Source of the DNA: Lachnospiraceae bacterium
GTDB lineage: Bacteria; Bacillota; Clostridia; Lachnospirales; Lachnospiraceae
Reading direction: 5' to 3'
DNA length: 36,374 nucleotides
Assembly: GCA_017443065.1 (NCBI GenBank)
Contig: JAFSPF010000077.1
Location: forward strand, 1 to 36,374
Shown here: one piece after another, positions 32,186 through 36,374 of the stretch
Layout of the letters: the number at the start of each line of letters is the position of its first letter
Numbering within the stretch: the first letter of the stretch is position 1
The notes under the pieces: model-generated
What the model was told of the DNA's origin: nothing
The model's database searches: none
Seen by the model: the letters and a program-made list of their open reading frames with translations, nothing else
Translations under genes and position numbers: made by a program

Positions 32186-33481
32186 TTACCGTATACCCGT
32201 TTTCTTATACACCCGGTTCCCCAGGATGCCGCCCAAAACCATGAAGGGCAGGAACACCCAGCCGGAAAGCGAGAAGGCCGCGATCGGGGAATAGAGCGCG
32301 CCCGCGTTGCAGCCCTGCGCCATGCGCGTGCCGAAGCCCATCGTGAAGCCGCCGATCACGTACATCAGCGCTTCCTTGCCGGTGATGGAGAGCGATTCCT
32401 TTACCGTGGCGATCCAGTCACCGGCCAGCAGCATGTAGATCACCGCGCCGAAGAGGATGCCGATGTCCTGCATGGAGACGGCCTGCTCCAGGAAGGGTGT
32501 TTCAAAGGCGCCGCCCATCGTGGTGTTCGTAAAGATCGCGATCTTCTCCGGAGAGACGCCGAAGTTGATCAGCACGCGCGCCACCCACATGCCGTAAGGC
32601 GTGGAGGCACCCCACTCGGTTTTGAAGGCCGCGAGCAGGATCGTGAAGAGGATCGTCAGGCCGACCGCGCCCTCCTTTAAGGTGAAGGGCTTCACAAAGA
32701 AATGATAGTAGGTGTCGCGGGAGAAGAACTTCACCTTGGAAATGTCATACTCATAGGGCGAGGCCTGCAGCGCTTCCGTGCCGACGCCCGTGTATCTGCC
32801 GGAGGCCTTCTGCTTTGTCTCATACCACATGCAGCCCTTGTAAACGATGAGGCAAAGGATGCCGGTCAGGACGATCGCGCCGAGGAAGCCGTTGAAGCCG
32901 TCCCATTTGAAGAGGTCCGGGAAGAAGAAGCCGCCGCCCTTTTGTGCACCGCGCTCCGAGGTGATCACGCTCTTTTCGATCCAGGCCTGCGAATACTGCA
33001 GCGGGAAACCGACGAAGACGCCGATGCCGAAAAAGATCAGCGTGATGATGGCGCGCGGTGAGGCGCAGGCCACGTCCTGCATGACGCCGGAGGCGCAGCA
33101 GGAGGAGATCGACATGCCGAAGCCGAAGACCGCGGCGCCGATGCAAAGCCCCAGGTTCACCGGATTGATCCATAAGTCAAGCTGCGCGAAGTTTTCATCA
33201 CGGAAGGCAAAGCCCGCCACAATGATCGAGGTGATGAAGAACATGAAGCAGAGGGTGCGCATCAGCTGCGTCGATCCCGTCCGGCAGGCGCGGTTGACGC
33301 TGCCGGCAAAGCCGGAGAACGCACGGGAGAGCACGTAACCGAAGCCGATGCCGATGAGGAAGCGCATCAGGATGTTCGGTTTCAGGATGGCCGCACCTCC
33401 CGCGATGAGGACGATGAAGAGCACCACCCCCGCGACCGCCTGCCCCGTGTTGATGTGGGTTTTGTAGGTCTGATTGTCCAT
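32186..33481 (-). CDS. YeeE/YedE-family sulfur permease
   Basis: Proteins of this family (TsuA, YeeE) take up thiosulfate or similar sulfur through a path lined with conserved Cys. The 431-residue membrane protein has about ten hydrophobic segments in two half-repeats. It carries the Cys motifs at Cys66 (SVNRACRTGST), Cys128/Cys129 (SISSCCASGVMQDV) and Cys391 (MAQGCNAGALYSPI). An insertion of some 60 residues lies between the halves. The start ATG has GGGAGGAAAA upstream. It lies 19 nt after the ABC ATPase gene and 30 nt before the reductase, so all are in one transcript. The exact sulfur species cannot be read from the sequence. Confidence 0.9.
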   Translation of the reverse strand: MDNQTYKTHINTGQAVAGVVLFIVLIAGGAAILKPNILMRFLIGIGFGYVLSRAFSGFAGSVNRACRTGSTQLMRTLCFMFFITSIIVAGFAFRDENFAQLDLWINPVNLGLCIGAAVFGFGMSISSCCASGVMQDVACASPRAIITLIFFGIGVFVGFPLQYSQAWIEKSVITSERGAQKGGGFFFPDLFKWDGFNGFLGAIVLTGILCLIVYKGCMWYETKQKASGRYTGVGTEALQASPYEYDISKVKFFSRDTYYHFFVKPFTLKEGAVGLTILFTILLAAFKTEWGASTPYGMWVARVLINFGVSPEKIAIFTNTTMGGAFETPFLEQAVSMQDIGILFGAVIYMLLAGDWIATVKESLSITGKEALMYVIGGFTMGFGTRMAQGCNAGALYSPIAAFSLSGWVFLPFMVLGGILGNRVYKKTGIR

Positions 33482-33500
33482 TTCTTTTCCTCCCAGTATG

Positions 33501-34283
33501 TTATTCCTTTTGCGTTACGGCCTCCATGATGCGCTTGTGCAGCGCCGTCATGTCGGGCCGTTCTATGATTTCGCTGCGGCGGTCCGTAAAGGAGACCCCC
33601 CGCAGATCAATCTCGTCGATGATGCGCCCCGGTCTTGCGGAAAACACAAGGATGCGGTCCGCCAGATACAAGGCCTCGTTGATGTCATGCGTCACGAGCA
33701 GGATCGTGCATTTGCGTCTGTCCTGCAGGGAATCCAGGAGGCTCTGCATTTCCTGTCTTGTCGAAGGGTCCAGCGCGGAGAAGGGCTCATCCATCAGCAG
33801 GACCTTCGGGTCCGAGACCAGGACGCGGGACAGTGCCACGCGCTGCTTCATGCCGCCGGAGAGCTCATAGGGCGGAAACTGTTCAAAGCCGGCCAGTCCC
33901 GTGAGCGCCAGAAAGCGCGTGACGCGTTCCCTGATCTCCGTTTTTGCGACGCCGCGCATCTTCAGACCGAAGGCGACGTTGTCAAAGACGCTCAGCCAGT
34001 TATACAGCGTCGGCTCCTGGAAGACCATGCCGCGGTCGGGCCCGGGTTCTTTGATCTCCTCGCCGTTCAGGGTGACGCTTCCTTCCGTCGGCTGTAAAAA
34101 GCCTGCCACCAGATTCAAGAGCGTGGACTTGCCGCAGCCGGAGGGCCCTAAGAGACAGACACACTCGCCGTCCCGCACCTGCAGGCTGATGTCACTGAGT
34201 GCCGTCAGTCCTTCCGCGCCTCCGCCCTTGCCGAAGACCATGGAGACGTGGTCAAATTGTAAGAGTGCGTCCGTTTCTCCCAA
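33501..34283 (-). CDS. tauB: ABC importer ATPase (TauB/SsuB type), TTG start
   Basis: The 260-residue protein has all ATPase motifs: Walker A GPSGCGKST (46-54), Q-loop GMVFQE (85-90), signature LSGGMKQ (141-147), Walker B VLLMDEPF (161-168) and the switch His199 in THD. The overall sequence fits the nitrate/sulfonate/taurine importer family. The first codon is TTG at 34283 with AGGGG close upstream, 11 nt after the stop of the binding-protein gene. The symbol tauB is by family; ssuB is equally possible, because the substrate is unknown. Confidence 0.88.
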   Translation of the reverse strand: MGETDALLQFDHVSMVFGKGGGAEGLTALSDISLQVRDGECVCLLGPSGCGKSTLLNLVAGFLQPTEGSVTLNGEEIKEPGPDRGMVFQEPTLYNWLSVFDNVAFGLKMRGVAKTEIRERVTRFLALTGLAGFEQFPPYELSGGMKQRVALSRVLVSDPKVLLMDEPFSALDPSTRQEMQSLLDSLQDRRKCTILLVTHDINEALYLADRILVFSARPGRIIDEIDLRGVSFTDRRSEIIERPDMTALHKRIMEAVTQKE

Positions 34284-34294
34284 ATCCGTTGCCC

Positions 34295-35341
34295 CTATTC
34301 CGATTCCAGAAAGGCCTCGACAAACTGCGGATCGATGAAGTCACGCATGTATTCATGATCCGGCTGCTTTGTGAGGCTCTGCTGTTCGTACAAAAACTCC
34401 GCCGTGTCCACGATGGATTCGGCGTAATCCCCGGTGACCTCCGATGTGCCGAGGTAGGCCGGCAGGACCTGTTCCTCCGCGGAAAGCCAGATGGAGCCCT
34501 CCATCTGCACCAGCGCTTCCTCCGGCGTGATGTGCATATAATCTCCGAGGAGCTTGGCGCAGGCGACCGGGTCCTCGCGGAAATCCGCGTTCGCACGGTC
34601 CACCGCGCGGATGTAAGCCGTGACCATCTCCGGGTACTGTGCGGCGAATTCGTTGCGCACCATTTCGACATTGGTGGTGAGCACGCCCTGCGCGGCAAGC
34701 TCTTCGCTTGTCACGATGGTGCGCCCCTTCTGCAGCAGGGCGGAGACACCGGGCTCCCAGACATAGGCGGCATCCAGATCACCGCGTTCCCAGGCGGCGA
34801 TGATGTCCGGCTGCTGCATGTCAAGGAGCGTGAGCTCTTTCTCGTCAATCCCGTACAGTTCCAGCGCGTTCAAAAGGGAATAATGCGCCGTGGAGGTGAA
34901 GGCCGCGGCGACCTTCTTGCCCCTCAGATCATCCATGGTGTGGATGTCCGTTGCCTCATGGGCCACGAGCTGCTCCGAGGTGCCGATGACCTCATGGATC
35001 CAGATGAGCGACACGTCCATGCCGTTCGCGCGGCCCAAAATCGCGGAGGAAGACCCCAGCATCGCAAAGTCAATCTCTCCCGCCATCATCGCGTTGCGGA
35101 TGTCGCCCGCCTCAAAGCTCATCACCTTGACGGGGACGCCCATTTCCTCTTCAAAGTATCCCTTCACGATCGCAATCATCTCGTCGTTTGGCAACTGCTG
35201 CGTGCCGATGTTCACCTGCTTCGGCTTGCCGCCGGAGGCGTCTCCGGTGCCCGCGGTGCCTCCGCTGTTACCGCCGGAAGCGCAGGCCGCAAGCGAAAGA
35301 CAGGCCAGAAATGCCGCCGTCATACGAATCCACTTTTTCAT
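34295..35341 (-). CDS. tauA: Sulfonate/taurine-type substrate-binding lipoprotein
   Basis: This is the extracellular binding protein of the importer. It has a lipobox SLAAC (Cys20), a Gly/Ser linker and an NMT1/OpuAC-like fold: VNIGTQQLPNDEMIAIVKGY, then IRNAMMAGEIDFAMLGSSSA, the LRGKKVAAAFTSTAHYSLLN segment and WERGDLDAAYVWEPGV. Length (348) is normal. TauA/SsuA relatives bind taurine, alkanesulfonates or related compounds, but also nitrate or thiamin precursors in other branches. The gene context with YeeE and CoA-disulfide reductase favours a sulfur compound. The name tauA is therefore provisional. Confidence 0.88.
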   Translation of the reverse strand: MKKWIRMTAAFLACLSLAACASGGNSGGTAGTGDASGGKPKQVNIGTQQLPNDEMIAIVKGYFEEEMGVPVKVMSFEAGDIRNAMMAGEIDFAMLGSSSAILGRANGMDVSLIWIHEVIGTSEQLVAHEATDIHTMDDLRGKKVAAAFTSTAHYSLLNALELYGIDEKELTLLDMQQPDIIAAWERGDLDAAYVWEPGVSALLQKGRTIVTSEELAAQGVLTTNVEMVRNEFAAQYPEMVTAYIRAVDRANADFREDPVACAKLLGDYMHITPEEALVQMEGSIWLSAEEQVLPAYLGTSEVTGDYAESIVDTAEFLYEQQSLTKQPDHEYMRDFIDPQFVEAFLESE

Positions 35342-35362
35342 CCGTCAAATCCCCCTTGTTGC

Positions 35363-36145
35363 TTATGCCTTTCCCGCCCAGGGCACGATCTTTTTTTCCG
35401 CCCTGCGCAGCAAAAAATCAATCAGGATCCCGGTGAAGCCCATGATGAAGATCCCGACAAAAATCACGTCGTTCCGCATGGTACGCTGTGCGTCCAGCAC
35501 CATCCAGCCGATGCCCGAAAGCGCCGCCACCATCTCCGCGGAGATCAGCGTCGTGTAGCCGACACCGAAGGCCGTGCGCATGCCGGTCAGCGTTTCCGGC
35601 AGGCAGTAGAAAAAGACGATATGCAGGAAGAGCTGGCGCTTCGATGCGCCGAGCGAACGCGCGCTGTTTAAATAATCTGCGGGCACACGCCTTGTCGCCG
35701 CCGCACAGGCGACGAAGATCGGCGGCAGGCAGGCAAAGAGCAGCAGCACGATCTTGGATTCGTTGCCGAGGCCCAGCCACAGCACCAGCAGCACGTAATA
35801 AGCGAGCGGCGGCAGCGGCCGGAAGAACTCCACGAGCGGCTCAAACACGGCGCCCACGCGCGGGTGAAAACCGGAGAGCATCCCGAGCGGCACGCCGATC
35901 ACGGTCGCCCCGAGGAAGGCCGCGATCAGTCTGCTCAGGGAAGCGCCCAGATGCGCGAGCAGGGTCGTATTCTTATAACCGCCGGTGAGAATCTCGATGA
36001 AGGCGTTCCAGACGGCACCCGGCGTCGGCACGATGCGCGTATTGACCGCGCCCGAAGCCGTGATGCCCCACCAGAACACAAAAATGAGCGCGATCGTGAA
36101 GACCGTGATGCCGCGCCGTATATTTTTTTCGCGTGTTTGCTGCAA
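35363..36145 (-). CDS. tauC: ABC importer permease (TauC/SsuC type), TTG start
   Basis: The 260-residue membrane protein has about six helices and the EAA-type loop that contacts the ATPase (SARSLGASKRQLFLHIVFFY). The N-terminus FTIALIFVFWWGITASGAVN and IVPTPGAVW are typical of the family. The frame runs to 36196, but a promoter -10 box sits at 36188-36193, so those codons are not transcribed. The TTG at 36145 follows AGGGAGG (36156-36162) by ten bases and is the best start. The gene heads the operon tauC-tauA-tauB-yeeE-cdr. The order, permease first, differs from the common tauABC. Confidence 0.87.
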   Translation of the reverse strand: MQQTREKNIRRGITVFTIALIFVFWWGITASGAVNTRIVPTPGAVWNAFIEILTGGYKNTTLLAHLGASLSRLIAAFLGATVIGVPLGMLSGFHPRVGAVFEPLVEFFRPLPPLAYYVLLVLWLGLGNESKIVLLLFACLPPIFVACAAATRRVPADYLNSARSLGASKRQLFLHIVFFYCLPETLTGMRTAFGVGYTTLISAEMVAALSGIGWMVLDAQRTMRNDVIFVGIFIMGFTGILIDFLLRRAEKKIVPWAGKA

Positions 36146-36187
36146 AGAAAGAAAGCCTCCCTGTGGAACCTTGTGTTGCAAGATTAG

Positions 36188-36216
36188 ATTATACAAAATA
36201 AGAAGAAAAAAATCAA
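36188..36216 (-). promoter_or_regulatory. Promoter of the sulfur operon
   Basis: On the minus strand TTGATT (plus 36211-36216), a 17-nt spacer and an exact TATAAT (plus 36188-36193) form a good promoter. The predicted start near 36181 gives a leader of about 36 nt. The spacer is T-rich. No riboswitch is possible in so short a leader. Confidence 0.75.
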
Positions 36217-36374
36217 TGAAACCGCGCTTCAGGGGCCGCGTCAGTTTTTATTCGGATTTGATAAGTCAGAATACACCCTTGTGTGTGATCAGGTTTTCCT
36301 GCCAGAATTGTTCCCCTACTTTACATCAAATCTCCTCTGCGTGCAACCTCTGTGTTTCATGATGTCCTATTGAT

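Noticed and set aside
34199-35671. Plus-strand frame of 490 codons opposite the tauA/tauC genes
   Set aside because: It spans two minus-strand genes and their gap, and its translation has no domain; the minus-strand proteins are clear family members.
36217-36374. Possible gene or regulatory RNA at the right edge
   Set aside because: AT-rich sequence with no open frame with a ribosome site, and no stable hairpin beyond short imperfect ones.

Overview
The window is about 36.4 kb of fairly GC-rich, gene-dense DNA from a Gram-positive, flagellated member of the Clostridia, most likely a Lachnospiraceae relative. This rests on a Gram-positive-type Tad pilus locus without secretin genes, a tadC with a large internal insertion, a DUF5702/TadE/FHA gene set, a flagellin-FliS pair, lipoprotein signals and a sortase-type wall anchor, strong AGGAGG-like ribosome sites, and repeated use of TTG starts. 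No RNA genes, CRISPR arrays or insertion sequences were recognised.

Layout. (1) 1-3346, plus: the 3' part of a glutamate-rich protein with a degenerate AAA+-like domain, overlapping glgB by 4 nt. (2) 3464-4060, plus: a small orphan lipoprotein ending at a clear terminator. (3) 4071-9143, plus: a flagellar block with a possible sigma-28 promoter, a 1069-residue protein whose C-terminus resembles FliK, flagellin and fliS. (4) 9248-19066, plus: an 11-gene Tad/Flp pilus operon from one good sigma-A promoter: prepilin peptidase, tadZ, tadA, tadB, tadC, flp pilin, DUF5702 protein, TadE with two Cys/His modules, a second prepilin peptidase, a second TadE-like protein and an FHA membrane protein. (5) 19166-20521, plus: a GGDEF-EAL protein with degenerate motifs in both domains. 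(6) 20547-23162, minus: aspS-proC. (7) 23362-23856, minus: a SprA-related HExxH protein. (8) 23857-24310: a 454-base intergenic region with repeats, operator-like sites and a near-consensus promoter. (9) 24311-27307, plus: a large wall-anchored surface protein of lower GC, split by one in-frame TGA. (10) 27349-30375, minus: two related propeller-like lipoproteins behind a promoter with a 12-bp palindrome. (11) 30458-36145, minus: a five-gene sulfur operon encoding a TauABC/SsuABC-type importer, a YeeE/YedE sulfur permease and a CoA-disulfide reductase-rhodanese fusion. I saw no gene in 36217-36374.

How the parts fit. Flagella, Tad pili, a c-di-GMP-type protein and a wall-anchored adhesin point to a motility/attachment region. 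The flagellin and Tad leaders share one arrangement: a perfect hairpin showing GGA in its loop, 26-29 nt before a second GGA in the ribosome site. This is the layout of CsrA targets such as the Bacillus hag leader, and suggests joint post-transcriptional control of swimming and pilus attachment. The sulfur operon links import of a sulfonate-like compound to sulfane-sulfur import and persulfide/CoA-disulfide reduction, with no desulfonating enzyme nearby, so its substrate is open.
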